DNA from: JAJPJQ01 sp036522615
GTDB lineage: Bacteria; Desulfobacterota; Binatia; UBA9968
NCBI GenBank assembly: GCA_036522615.1
Contig: DATDFN010000054.1
Location: 1-23,587 of the forward strand
DNA: 23,587 nucleotides
Direction: 5' to 3'
Part shown: in pieces, positions 1-7,664 of the stretch
Position numbering within the stretch: position 1 is the stretch's first letter
How the letters are laid out: every line of letters starts with the position of its first letter
Translations under genes and position numbers: made by a program
Notes under the pieces: generated by a model
Told to the model about the DNA's origin: nothing
The model's database searches: none
What the model saw: only the letters and a program-made list of their open reading frames with translations

Positions 1-348
1 CGGCTCCACGGCAGCTTCGGCTGGCGCATCATGGAGCCGTTTGCGCCGGCCGATGACGATCTCGTGATCGACAAGCGGCGCGGCACGATGTTCATCGGCA
101 CGGAATTCGAGACCTTGCTCGGCAACCGCCAAGCGCATACGATCGTGATCATCGGCTGTACGACCGACGGCGGCGTCGAATATACCGTGCGCGACGGCTT
201 TTACCGCGGCTACTTCATGGTCGTCGCGCGCGACTGCGTCGGGACTTATACCGAAGCGCGGCACAACGCGGCACTGGAGCGCATGGAGCGCTTCGCCGAT
301 ATCGTCGATTCGAAAGAGCTGATCAGGCTTTGGGAGAAAACCGTATGA
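1..348 (+). CDS. Isochorismatase-family hydrolase, C-terminal part (gene begins before the window)
   Basis: The reading frame is open from base 1, so only the last 115 codons are visible; the internal ATG at 31 is probably not the start. The segment GCTTDGGVEYTVRDGFYRGY, followed by an Ala/Leu-rich helix, matches the C-terminal half of the isochorismatase/nicotinamidase fold, whose usual core is T-x-x-C-V-x-x-T-x-R-D-A. The nucleophilic Cys of that core is Gly here (T-D-G-G-V). Family knowledge: EntB- and PhzD-type isochorismatases also lack this Cys and hydrolyse a vinyl ether, whereas amidases such as nicotinamidase or N-carbamoylsarcosine amidase need it. The Asp and Lys of the catalytic set would lie upstream and cannot be checked. 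The protein is probably cytoplasmic. Its stop overlaps the next start (ATGA), so the two are co-translated. The fold is confident; the substrate is unknown, and a non-catalytic homologue is possible. Confidence 0.8.
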   Translation, partial: RLHGSFGWRIMEPFAPADDDLVIDKRRGTMFIGTEFETLLGNRQAHTIVIIGCTTDGGVEYTVRDGFYRGYFMVVARDCVGTYTEARHNAALERMERFADIVDSKELIRLWEKTV

Positions 349-1289
349 ACGCACTGCACGTCGCGACACTGTCGGGCTGGAAGCGTTTCGAATGTGACGG
401 CGGAGAATGGCGCGCGGCCGGCAGCGGGCTCATGTACTGGTCGCTCACCTGCCTTTCGGTCGATCCGGAAAATCCCGCCCTTCTCTATGCCGGCAGCGAA
501 CACTCGGGGCTTTTTTATACGACGGACGGCGGCAAGCGCTGGCTGCGCGCGAACCCGAACGTCCCCAAGCTGATGCTCTTCTCCGTTCTCGCGCTTCCCG
601 GCACGGTGATGGTCGGCACGATACCGGCGGCGCTTTACAAGAAAAACGGCGGCGGCTGGGAAGAACTGGACGGCGTGCGCGTCGCGAGCAGCGGCGCGAC
701 CTTCCCTCCGAGCCCCGAGCTGCAGTCGCGGACACGTTATCTCGCGTTCGATCCGCACGATTACAAGCGCCTTTACGCCGGCATCGAAGTCGGCGGCCTG
801 CTGATTTCCGATGACGCGGGAAAAAACTGGCGCGCCGCAGGGAAGAGTCTGACCGATCCCGACGTGCACGAAGTGCTCGCATCGAAGAGCGCCGGTCTCG
901 TTCTCGCGGCTTGCGGCGATAAGGCGTTTCGCAGTCGCGACCGCGGCGAGTCATGGGAGGACATTACGCCGGCCCACGAGTACGGCATGTCCGTGGCCGA
1001 GGACAGCGATGGCTTGATTTATCTGGGCAGCGCGCGCGGGCGGCCGAACACTTGGCTCCGGGAATCCGGCGCAGATGCGGCGATCTACCGAAGCCGCAGC
1101 GCGGGCGACGGATGGGAGCCGGCAATCGTCGGCCTCGGAGGAGGCGTAATGAGCATGTGCGCGGCGCCGGACGGCCGCGGCGTCATCGCCGGCACCTCCA
1201 ATGGAGAGCTGATCGCGGTCGACGCAAAACGCGCGCGCGTCGTCGCCGCCGGCCTGCCCTGCATCACGGCGGTCGCGGTGGGCGCGTAA
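345..1289 (+). CDS. Asp-box (BNR/sialidase-like) beta-propeller protein
   Basis: The protein has 314 residues starting at the ATG at 345, which overlaps the upstream TGA. A GGGAGA ribosome site at 332-337 supports this start over the in-frame TTG at 330. Four Asp-box-like repeats are visible: TTDGGKRW (about 59-66), SDDAGKNW (155-162), SRDRGESW (197-204) and a degenerate SRSAGDGW (250-257). Between them lie blade strands such as LLYAGSEHSGLFYT and RLYAGIEVGGLLIS. Family knowledge: such repeats mark blades of sialidase, VPS10 and YCF48-like propellers and are structural rather than catalytic. There is no signal peptide, transmembrane segment or recognisable sialidase active site, so a cytoplasmic scaffold or ligand-binding role fits better than a glycosidase. 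Coupling to the isochorismatase-fold gene suggests a shared job that the sequence does not reveal. Confidence 0.8.
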   Translation: MNALHVATLSGWKRFECDGGEWRAAGSGLMYWSLTCLSVDPENPALLYAGSEHSGLFYTTDGGKRWLRANPNVPKLMLFSVLALPGTVMVGTIPAALYKKNGGGWEELDGVRVASSGATFPPSPELQSRTRYLAFDPHDYKRLYAGIEVGGLLISDDAGKNWRAAGKSLTDPDVHEVLASKSAGLVLAACGDKAFRSRDRGESWEDITPAHEYGMSVAEDSDGLIYLGSARGRPNTWLRESGADAAIYRSRSAGDGWEPAIVGLGGGVMSMCAAPDGRGVIAGTSNGELIAVDAKRARVVAAGLPCITAVAVGA

Positions 1290-1296
1290 GCGCGCG

Positions 1297-1310
1297 GCGG
1301 CTTAAGCCGC
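1297..1310. terminator. Perfect 14-bp palindrome at a convergent gene junction
   Basis: GCGGCTTAAGCCGC is a perfect palindrome able to form a 5-bp G/C stem with a TTAA loop. It lies eight bases after the propeller stop and contains the stop codon of the facing histidine-kinase gene. No T-run follows on either strand, so intrinsic termination would be weak. The call rests on position and symmetry only. Confidence 0.4.
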
Positions 1311-3515
1311 GGCCATGATATTTTCCAATTTTTCGGCGACTCCGTCGAATGTGTAGGGCTTGTCGACGAACTCATTGACGCCGACGCGGTGCATGTCGGC
1401 GCGAAGCTCCGGAGCGATGTTGCCGCTGGCCACGATGATCTTTACGGCCGGATTGATCTCCTTCATGCGCCGCATGACCTCCCAGCCCGGGATCTTGGGC
1501 AGGCCGAGGTCCAGCAGCACCGCATCGATCTCGCGCCAGCGGCTTTGATAGATTTCGAGGGCGGCCGCGCCGTCCAGGGCGACCAGCGCGTTGCTGCCGC
1601 GCCGCGCGAGCACGGTTTTCAAGAGCCGCGCCGTATGCTCCTCGTCCTCGACGATGAGCACCGTGTGCAGCCCGCCGCCAACCTGCCGCACCGCCGCTTG
1701 TGAAGCGCTTCGAAACATCGTAGCCATCGTTAGCTGTTCTTCGAGAGGACCGGCGGGCAGATAAATCCTGAATGTCGTCCCTTTTCCGACCCGGCTCTCG
1801 ACGTCGATAAAGCCGCCGTGATTTTGGACGACGCCGTAGGCGATCGCGAGGCCGAGTCCCGTGCCCTCGCCGGTTTGCTTGGTCGTGAAAAACGGCTCGA
1901 AAATCCGCCGGCGCACCGACTCGTCCATTCCTTGTCCCGTGTCCGCGATTTCAATAACAAAATAAGTCTGCTTCGCGCCTGCGCCATCGTCGGCGCGCGT
2001 CGCCTCGGCGATTTTCGTCCTGAACGTCAAGCGGCCGCCTCCCGGCATCGCGTCGCGCGCGTTGAGCGAGAGGTTGAGCAGCACCTGGCGGATCTGATTC
2101 GCGTCGGCAAGCGTCGGGGACAAGCCGTCGGCGAACTCGAGCTCGATATCGATCGTCTTCGGGAACGTCTGGATGACGAGCCGCGCGAGCTCCGCGACGA
2201 GATCGTTCAATGAAGTCGGCTCGAGCGCCGCTTCACTCTTGCGCGACAGGATGAGAAGCTGGCGCACTGTCGAAGCACCGCGCTCGACCGCCTCGTCAAT
2301 GATGCGGACGCTTTCGGCGGTGTCCGGGCGCCCCGCAAGCAGCGCATTGTAGCCCTTGATGATATTGAGGACGTTGTTGAAATCATGCGCGACGCCGGCC
2401 GCTAGCGTACCGATGCTTTCGAGCTTCTGCGCCTGCCGGAGCTGCTCCTCGAGCCTTTTCTGCTCCTCGATGTCTTCGAGCAGAGCGGCGCGCGCCTGCT
2501 CGAGGTCGGCGGTGCGCTCCTCCACGCGCCGTTCGAGCTCTTCATTGATGGTGGCGAGTTCATCGCGGGCCCCGCGCAACGCCTCCTCGGCCTCCTTGCG
2601 CTCCGAGACAACCGCCGCGAGTACCAGCGTCGTCATGGCGATAGCGCCGATGAAAAGCTGCAGCAGGATGAGCGAGGTATTCGGATTCGACATGGCGAAC
2701 GGACCGAACCGCTGCAGCGTGCCCGCGAGAGCCAGCGCCGACATGACGAAGGCCAGCGTGGCGGCGCCGCGCTGGCCGAAGCGAAACGCGCCCCATAAAA
2801 GCGGCGGGATGGCGAGATATTCCATGCCCGACGGGATTTCGCCGAAGAATAAGCTGGTGCCGACGCCGACCACCGTCGCGACCAAGAGTCCCGCCTCCAA
2901 CAAGCGCCGCAGGCGGAACGACGGCGGCGGGTCCGTCGCCCACAGGACGATAAGCGGAACCAGGATCCAAGCGCCGACTAGATCGCCGAGCGACCAAGTA
3001 AGCCAGATGTGACCGAAGAAATGCCAACCGGCAAGGCCCGCCAGCACGAGGCTCGTCACGCCGATCGTGGAGCTCACCAGCGCTGCGCCGAGCGTGATGA
3101 GGGCGAACTTGAAGATCGTTTGCGCGTTGCGAAAGACGTACGGCCCCGCCGCGTACCGGCGGATAAGCCACGCGCCGAACGCCGCCTCTAAAGTATTGCC
3201 CGCGGCGATCGCGAGCGTCGCCGCAAACGATCCCGCGGTCGTAAAGTTGACGAGGAACGCGCCGATAAAAACGGCCGGCCACAGCTCGATCCCCCACAAT
3301 ATCAGCGACGCGAGCGCGATGCCGGCCGGCGGCCAGACGGCCGACGCGCTTGCATGGAAGAAAGCCACCGACAGGCCGAATTTCCCCGCGATCACATAAA
3401 CAGAGACGAGAAGGACGAAGCAGACGTACAATGGCGGGCGCCGCGTAACCATGAGCCGCGATGTCACTATGCGCAAATTAAATCTAAAGGCCGAATGGAG
3501 TTCCATCATCCGCAT
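1302..3515 (-). CDS. MASE1-type membrane hybrid sensor histidine kinase with C-terminal receiver
   Basis: The protein has up to 737 residues. Residues about 30-300 form eight or so hydrophobic segments with MASE1-like motifs (WPPAGIALA near 61, WSLGDLVG near 174). A Glu/Arg-rich coiled coil (about 303-365) leads into HisKA with phospho-acceptor His377 in VAHDFNN. The ATPase domain has N-box Asn485 (LNARDAM), G1 DTGQGM (525-530) and G2 GTGLGLA (551-557). The receiver domain (about 617-735) has acidic pocket E623/D624, phospho-acceptor Asp669 and Lys719. It should be an active inner-membrane phosphorelay kinase. No HPt protein or DNA-binding regulator lies nearby, so its target is unknown. The start is uncertain: ATG at 3515 gives the longest form, ATG at 3452 (residue 22) is an alternative, and neither has a clear ribosome site. 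It is divergent from a binding-protein gene. Confidence 0.92.
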   Translation of the reverse strand: MRMMELHSAFRFNLRIVTSRLMVTRRPPLYVCFVLLVSVYVIAGKFGLSVAFFHASASAVWPPAGIALASLILWGIELWPAVFIGAFLVNFTTAGSFAATLAIAAGNTLEAAFGAWLIRRYAAGPYVFRNAQTIFKFALITLGAALVSSTIGVTSLVLAGLAGWHFFGHIWLTWSLGDLVGAWILVPLIVLWATDPPPSFRLRRLLEAGLLVATVVGVGTSLFFGEIPSGMEYLAIPPLLWGAFRFGQRGAATLAFVMSALALAGTLQRFGPFAMSNPNTSLILLQLFIGAIAMTTLVLAAVVSERKEAEEALRGARDELATINEELERRVEERTADLEQARAALLEDIEEQKRLEEQLRQAQKLESIGTLAAGVAHDFNNVLNIIKGYNALLAGRPDTAESVRIIDEAVERGASTVRQLLILSRKSEAALEPTSLNDLVAELARLVIQTFPKTIDIELEFADGLSPTLADANQIRQVLLNLSLNARDAMPGGGRLTFRTKIAEATRADDGAGAKQTYFVIEIADTGQGMDESVRRRIFEPFFTTKQTGEGTGLGLAIAYGVVQNHGGFIDVESRVGKGTTFRIYLPAGPLEEQLTMATMFRSASQAAVRQVGGGLHTVLIVEDEEHTARLLKTVLARRGSNALVALDGAAALEIYQSRWREIDAVLLDLGLPKIPGWEVMRRMKEINPAVKIIVASGNIAPELRADMHRVGVNEFVDKPYTFDGVAEKLENIMAAA

Positions 3516-3535
3516 CTTTGCGATCCAAAGTCAAT

Positions 3536-4537
3536 ATGCACTTGACGCCCCGCTCGCGCTCCGGCAAGATTCGAGGGGTGAATAGCGTAAAGTCGTCCGT
3601 TCTGGCGCTATCGCTCCTTTTTATGGCGGCGCTTTCCGCGCGCGCCGCGGAGACTCCGATCCGCGTCGCGACGCCGGGCGCGCTGACCGGCGCGATTCCG
3701 GTCTATCTCGGCGCGAAAAGAGGCATCTTCGGCAAGTATGGCCTCGCCGTCGAGGTCATCGCCACTCGCAACGAGCAAATGAACATGCAGGCGTTGATGT
3801 CGAACAGCGTACAGTTTCTCACCTCCAGCACCACCGGACTTTTCTATCTGGCCAGGCAGGGCGCCGACGCGGTCGGCCTCGCCTCGTGGAACAATTCGTC
3901 GCCGTACAGCCTCGGCAGCCGATTGAAGATCAAGGATCTGAAGGAACTGCGCGGCAAAAAAATCGCCTCTAGCGGCGCCGGCGGCCGGGCCGAGGCGTTC
4001 ATCCTGTTCATGCTCGGCAAGGTCGGCCTCGACCCGAAAAAGGATGTTCAGATCATCGGCCTTTCCGGCGGCTCCGCCGTGCGGCTCGCCGCCGTCGCGT
4101 CGGGCAACATCGATGCGACGCTGATCTCTACGCTGCAGGGCCGCTATGCCGAAAAAATCGGCCTCACCGTGCTCACGCTGCCGCTCGAATACATGTGGGG
4201 CATCAATCTCACGCGCAAATCCTATCTGGAAAAAAATCGGGCGCTCGTGAAGGCGTACCTCAAAGGACTCTCCGAATCAGTCCGCCTCATGATGGCCGAC
4301 AAAGAAGGTACGATAAAATTAATGACGCAGGTGCTGCGCATCGAGGACCGCGACAGCCTGGAATATGCGTATCGGATGACGGTCGCCGACGCGCGTCCCG
4401 ATCTTTACCCGACCGAAGAATCGATCGTGAACGTGCTCAAGACAATGGGCTACGAGGACCCGGCGTTTTTGTCGATCCCGCCGTATAAACATTTCGATCT
4501 ATCGCTGATCGAAGAGCTGAAAAGCGAGGCGCGCTGA
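3536..4537 (+). CDS. NMT1/THI5-like (SsuA-type) periplasmic substrate-binding protein
   Basis: A hydrophobic stretch (SSVLALSLLFMAALSARA) ending in Ala-Arg-Ala before AETP is a Sec signal peptide. The mature protein opens with IRVATPG and GAKRGIFGKYGLAVEVI, the N-lobe pattern of NMT1/THI5/SsuA-type binding proteins. ELRGKKIASSGAGGR and GLDPKKDVQIIG are the usual second-lobe landmarks, and about 300 mature residues is normal for the family. The start is ambiguous: ATG at 3536 (333 aa), ATG at 3518 (339 aa) or GTG at 3578 (319 aa). The GTG gives the tidiest signal peptide, but its GAGGGG lies too close to be a good ribosome site. The gene sits 12 bases ahead of the deacylase gene, so it probably captures that enzyme's substrate or a related molecule. 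No permease or ATPase accompanies it; the ligand is unknown. Confidence 0.85.
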   Translation: MHLTPRSRSGKIRGVNSVKSSVLALSLLFMAALSARAAETPIRVATPGALTGAIPVYLGAKRGIFGKYGLAVEVIATRNEQMNMQALMSNSVQFLTSSTTGLFYLARQGADAVGLASWNNSSPYSLGSRLKIKDLKELRGKKIASSGAGGRAEAFILFMLGKVGLDPKKDVQIIGLSGGSAVRLAAVASGNIDATLISTLQGRYAEKIGLTVLTLPLEYMWGINLTRKSYLEKNRALVKAYLKGLSESVRLMMADKEGTIKLMTQVLRIEDRDSLEYAYRMTVADARPDLYPTEESIVNVLKTMGYEDPAFLSIPPYKHFDLSLIEELKSEAR

Positions 4538-4549
4538 AGGAGGCGAACC

Positions 4550-6250
4550 ATGGCTTATGATTTGTTGATCAAAGGCGGCCGCGTCTATGACGGCAGCGGC
4601 ATGCCGTCGTACATGGCCGACGTCGCGGTGAAGAACGGCCGCATCGCCGAGATCGGGCGTATCTCCGGCGGGGCCGCGCGGACAATCGACGCCGCCGGCC
4701 TAGCCGTCGCGCCCGGCTTCATCGATCACCACACGCACATGGACGCGCAGATCTTCTGGGATCCGTACGCGACCTCCGAGCCGCAGCACGGCGTCACCTC
4801 CATCGTCATGGGCAACTGCGGCCTAACGCTCGCGCCGGCTGCCGAAAGCGACCACGACGCGCTGGTAAAAAGCTTTGTCCGCGTCGAGGCGATGCCGCGA
4901 AGTGTGCTCGAGATGGGCGTGCCGTGGGGCTGGCACACCTACGGCGAATATCTCGACGCGCTCGAAGGCAAGATCGGCGTGAACGTCGGCGGCCTGGTCG
5001 GCCACATCGCCGTGCGCCAGCGCGTCATGGGCGAGGAATCGGTCGAGCGCGCCGCGACGCCGAAAGAGATCGAGCTGATGCGCGGCCACGTGCTCGAAGC
5101 GATGGAGAGCGGCGCGCTCGGCTTTTCCACCAACCGCAACGAGCGCCATATGCGCGAGGACGGAAAGCCCGTCGGTAGCCGCCTCGCGACCGACGAAGAA
5201 TTCTACGCTCTCTGTCAAGTTTTGAGTGAGCTCAACTCGGGCATCATCGAGACGATCCTGGGTCTCAACAAGGTCGAGCACTTTCAATTCTATGAGCGCG
5301 TCGCGCGCGCGACCGGGCGACCGGTGCTGTGGCAGAGTCTGCAGCACCGCTGGGCCGAGCCCGATCTCTGGCGCAAGCAGCTCGACGCCGTCGCGCCGAT
5401 CTTCGCCGACGGCTATCAGGCCTACGGGCTCTCGCATACGGTCCCGCTCATCCGCCGCTTCACACTGAAGAACTGTCAGGTGTTCGACGAGCTGCCGGTC
5501 TGGAAGGCGCTCATGTTTCTTCCCGTCGAGGCGCGGCGCGAGGCGTTCAAAGATCCGGCGACGCGCGAGAAAATGCGCGCCGATTTTAGCGCGCCGCGGC
5601 ACATCAATTTTCACCGCCGCTGGGACGTGCTCCGCGTCGATAAAACGATTAAGCCGGAAAACCAAAAATACGCCGGCAAAAGCATCGCCGAAGTGGCTTC
5701 TATGCGCGCACAGGAGCCGCTCGACGCCTTCCTCGACCTCGCGCTCGAGGAAGATCTGGAGACCGTCTTCTGGAATGCCAACAACGGCGGCGACGTCGAC
5801 GCGATGGGAGAGATCCTGCGGAGCCCCTTCGTTCTCATGGGCACCTCCGACGCCGGCGCGCACGTCCAGTTCGGCGCAGACTTCGGCTACGGCACGACGC
5901 TGCTCGGCCTCTGGGTCCGCGAGCGGCAGGTGATGACGCTCGAGCACGCGATCCATAAGCTCACGTTCCACGTCGCATCAATCGTCGCGCTCTCGGGGCG
6001 CGGCCTGCTGAGACCGGGCTACGCCGCGGATGTCGTCCTCTTCGATCCCGCGACCGTCGACTCGCATGAGCCCGAGTGGGCCTACGACTACCCCGGAAAC
6101 ACGAAGCGGCTGATCCAGCGCTCCGACGGGATAAAGACGACGATCGTCAACGGCCGGCCGATTTTCGCCGACGGGAAATTGACCGGCGATCTGCCGGGCG
6201 AGATACTGCGCGGCTCAGCCTACCGCGGCCGGCAGGCCGCCGCGGCGTAA
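4550..6250 (+). CDS. N-acyl-D-amino-acid deacylase family amidohydrolase
   Basis: The protein has 566 residues; an AAGGAGG site six bases before ATG fixes the start. The amidohydrolase core is intact: H61-T-H63 in GFIDHHTHMDAQ, bridging Cys90 in GNCG, His266 (LQH), His296 (LSH) and catalytic Asp434 (TSDAGAH). Family knowledge: D-aminoacylase uses the same His-x-His, Cys, His, His, Asp set. The 27-residue His-to-Cys and 30-residue His-to-His spacings here match those I recall for that enzyme. A small beta-sandwich is formed by both termini (GGRVYDGSG and the C-terminal ADVVLFDP...IVNGRPIF). Expected reaction: zinc-dependent hydrolysis of an N-acyl-D-amino acid or a similar amide in the cytoplasm. 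There is no signal peptide. The exact side chain and acyl preference are unknown; dihydroorotase/hydantoinase-like activity is a less likely alternative. It is in one operon with the flanking binding protein and Rieske genes. Confidence 0.88.
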   Translation: MAYDLLIKGGRVYDGSGMPSYMADVAVKNGRIAEIGRISGGAARTIDAAGLAVAPGFIDHHTHMDAQIFWDPYATSEPQHGVTSIVMGNCGLTLAPAAESDHDALVKSFVRVEAMPRSVLEMGVPWGWHTYGEYLDALEGKIGVNVGGLVGHIAVRQRVMGEESVERAATPKEIELMRGHVLEAMESGALGFSTNRNERHMREDGKPVGSRLATDEEFYALCQVLSELNSGIIETILGLNKVEHFQFYERVARATGRPVLWQSLQHRWAEPDLWRKQLDAVAPIFADGYQAYGLSHTVPLIRRFTLKNCQVFDELPVWKALMFLPVEARREAFKDPATREKMRADFSAPRHINFHRRWDVLRVDKTIKPENQKYAGKSIAEVASMRAQEPLDAFLDLALEEDLETVFWNANNGGDVDAMGEILRSPFVLMGTSDAGAHVQFGADFGYGTTLLGLWVRERQVMTLEHAIHKLTFHVASIVALSGRGLLRPGYAADVVLFDPATVDSHEPEWAYDYPGNTKRLIQRSDGIKTTIVNGRPIFADGKLTGDLPGEILRGSAYRGRQAAAA

Positions 6251-6253
6251 AGA

Positions 6254-6571
6254 ATGGGCGTCAGCTACGTTCCGGTCGCGCGCCTCGGCGAACTATCGCC
6301 CGGCGAGGTGAAACCCATCGAGCTCGGCGGCCGCGACGTGCTCTTGATCGAGGCCGCCGGCAAGTACTTCGTCTGCGATCGCCTGTGCCCGCACGAAGGC
6401 GCCGACCTCACGACCGGCGTCGTCGAGCAAGCAAAGGTCCGCTGCGCCAATCACGGCTACTGTTTTGACCTCGCGACCGGCGCGTGCACCATGCCGCCCG
6501 GCGGCCCGCCGCTTACGGTGCTGCCGGTCGAGATTCGCGGCGAAGAGATCTGCGTCAAGCTGGAATGGTGA
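6254..6571 (+). CDS. Rieske-type [2Fe-2S] ferredoxin
   Basis: This 105-residue single-domain protein has both cluster motifs: C45-P-H47 and C64-x2-H67 (CANHGYC). That matches the soluble Rieske ferredoxins of aromatic-ring dioxygenases and the NirD-like small subunits. There is no twin-arginine or membrane anchor, so it is a cytoplasmic electron carrier. The start lies three bases after the deacylase stop with no ribosome site of its own, so translation is probably coupled. No oxygenase alpha subunit, ferredoxin reductase or nitrite reductase lies in the window. Its partner is therefore elsewhere, or it serves the deacylase pathway in an unrecognised way. The family call is firm; the partner is unknown. 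Confidence 0.9.
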   Translation: MGVSYVPVARLGELSPGEVKPIELGGRDVLLIEAAGKYFVCDRLCPHEGADLTTGVVEQAKVRCANHGYCFDLATGACTMPPGGPPLTVLPVEIRGEEICVKLEW

Positions 6572-6584
6572 AGAAGTGGTAAGG

Positions 6585-6631
6585 AAGCGGGAGTAACCAA
6601 TTCTGGAATTCCGCCGCTTTAATTCCCGCTT
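6585..6631 (+). repeat. Inverted repeat just before a binding-protein start
   Basis: AAGCGGGA (6585-6592) and TCCCGCTT (6624-6631) can pair as an 8-bp stem around a 31-base loop that itself contains the palindrome GGAATTCC (6605-6612). The right arm ends four bases before the ATG at 6636. It could be a terminator or attenuator after the Rieske gene, or could influence initiation of the next gene. Function is inferred from position only. Confidence 0.35.
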
Positions 6632-6635
6632 TGCC

Positions 6636-7601
6636 ATGCTGCCGCTGCTGATCGTTATCTCTCTGCTCCTTTTCTCCCCCGCTTACGGCCAAAACTTTCC
6701 CCTCTACCGCATCGCCTACGCCACGTCCGGAGAAAATCCGACGGCGCTGTGGATCGGCGTCGAGCAAGGATTTTTCAAGAAGCACGGCGTCAACGCCGAG
6801 GTGCTTTTCATGCGCAGCGGGCCGCTCGCGATGTCCGCGCTCGCCGCGGGCGACGTGCAGTCGGTCTTCACGAGCGCCAACAACGTGCTGAACGGCGCGG
6901 CGGCTGGGCTGGACCTGGCGGTGATCGCGACCGTGATTCCGAAAGCCGAGGGCGCCTTCGTCGTCCGGCCGGAGATCAAGAAGCCCGACGACCTCAAGGG
7001 TAAGTTCGTCGCGATCCAGAGCATCGGCGGCGGCGGATGGGCGAACAACATGCTCGCGCTCGATTATTTAAACCTCGACCCCGACCGCGACCGGATTCAA
7101 TTTATGGTATTTCCCGATCAGGCCTCGCGGGTCCAGGCACTGGAACTGGGGCGCGTCCAGGGGACGTGGCTCGGCTACACATTCAGCGAACCGCTGAAGA
7201 AAAAAGGCTATCCCGTGCTCGTCGATCTCGGCCGCGCGCCGATTGCGTATCTGGGGACCTCGCTGGTCACACGCCGCGCCAACATCCGGCAGGATCTCAA
7301 GGGGATCGAGGCGACCGTCAAGGCGACGCTCGATTCCGTCCGCTTCGTGCTCAAACCGGAGAACCGCGCCATAGTCGTAAAGACCCTGATGCGCAGGCTG
7401 AGGCTCAGCCGCGTCGAAGACGCGGAATCTGGTTACGAGTCGCTGACCGCGACGTACTCGACCGACCTACGGCCTAACCCCGAAGGCGTTCAAAAAATCC
7501 ACAAGATCCTCGCCAAGGCCAATCCCAATATGGCCAAGATCAAGCCCGAAGAGATCATCGACGATTCGATTATCAGAAGGATTCGCGAGAGCGGCTACTG
7601 A
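6636..7601 (+). CDS. NMT1/THI5-like periplasmic substrate-binding protein
   Basis: The protein has 321 residues. The N-terminus MLPLLIVISLLLFSPAYG before QNF is a short signal peptide without the usual Lys/Arg. The frame continues upstream (to a stop at 6594) through RRFNSRF but has no standard start there, and no ribosome site precedes the ATG. A non-standard start further up is possible. Mature landmarks: YRIAYATSG, ALWIGVEQGFFKKHGVNAEV, DDLKGKFVAIQSIGGGG and DPDRDRIQF, the two-lobe pattern of NMT1/SsuA-type receptors. It is 64 bases downstream of the Rieske gene on the same strand, so it is probably a second receptor of the deacylase cluster. The ligand is unknown and no cognate permease is present. 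It differs strongly from the other paralogues in the GGGGWA loop, which suggests a different ligand. Confidence 0.85.
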   Translation: MLPLLIVISLLLFSPAYGQNFPLYRIAYATSGENPTALWIGVEQGFFKKHGVNAEVLFMRSGPLAMSALAAGDVQSVFTSANNVLNGAAAGLDLAVIATVIPKAEGAFVVRPEIKKPDDLKGKFVAIQSIGGGGWANNMLALDYLNLDPDRDRIQFMVFPDQASRVQALELGRVQGTWLGYTFSEPLKKKGYPVLVDLGRAPIAYLGTSLVTRRANIRQDLKGIEATVKATLDSVRFVLKPENRAIVVKTLMRRLRLSRVEDAESGYESLTATYSTDLRPNPEGVQKIHKILAKANPNMAKIKPEEIIDDSIIRRIRESGY

Positions 7602-7607
7602 AACGCG

Positions 7608-7639
7608 CCGGGGCGGACGGCATACGCCGCCCGCCCCGG
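7608..7639. terminator. Strong G/C hairpin between convergent genes
   Basis: The arms 7608-7621 and 7626-7639 form a 14-bp stem with a single A-C mismatch (7617/7630) and an ATAC loop. The hairpin starts seven bases after a plus-strand stop and ends 25 bases before the end of the minus-strand MFS gene, the ideal place for a bidirectional terminator. There is no T-run on either side, so it may act with Rho or as a 3'-end stabiliser. Confidence 0.6.
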
Positions 7640-7664
7640 AAGTATCGCTTCTATGGGATAGCTC

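Noticed and set aside
330..344. TTG start for the propeller gene
   Set aside because: The ribosome site GGGAGA lies at 332-337, correctly placed for the ATG at 345 but inside the extension a TTG start would add.
4823..5971. A 382-codon minus-strand frame inside the deacylase gene
   Set aside because: It is an antisense artefact of GC-rich codons; all catalytic motifs belong to the plus-strand gene.
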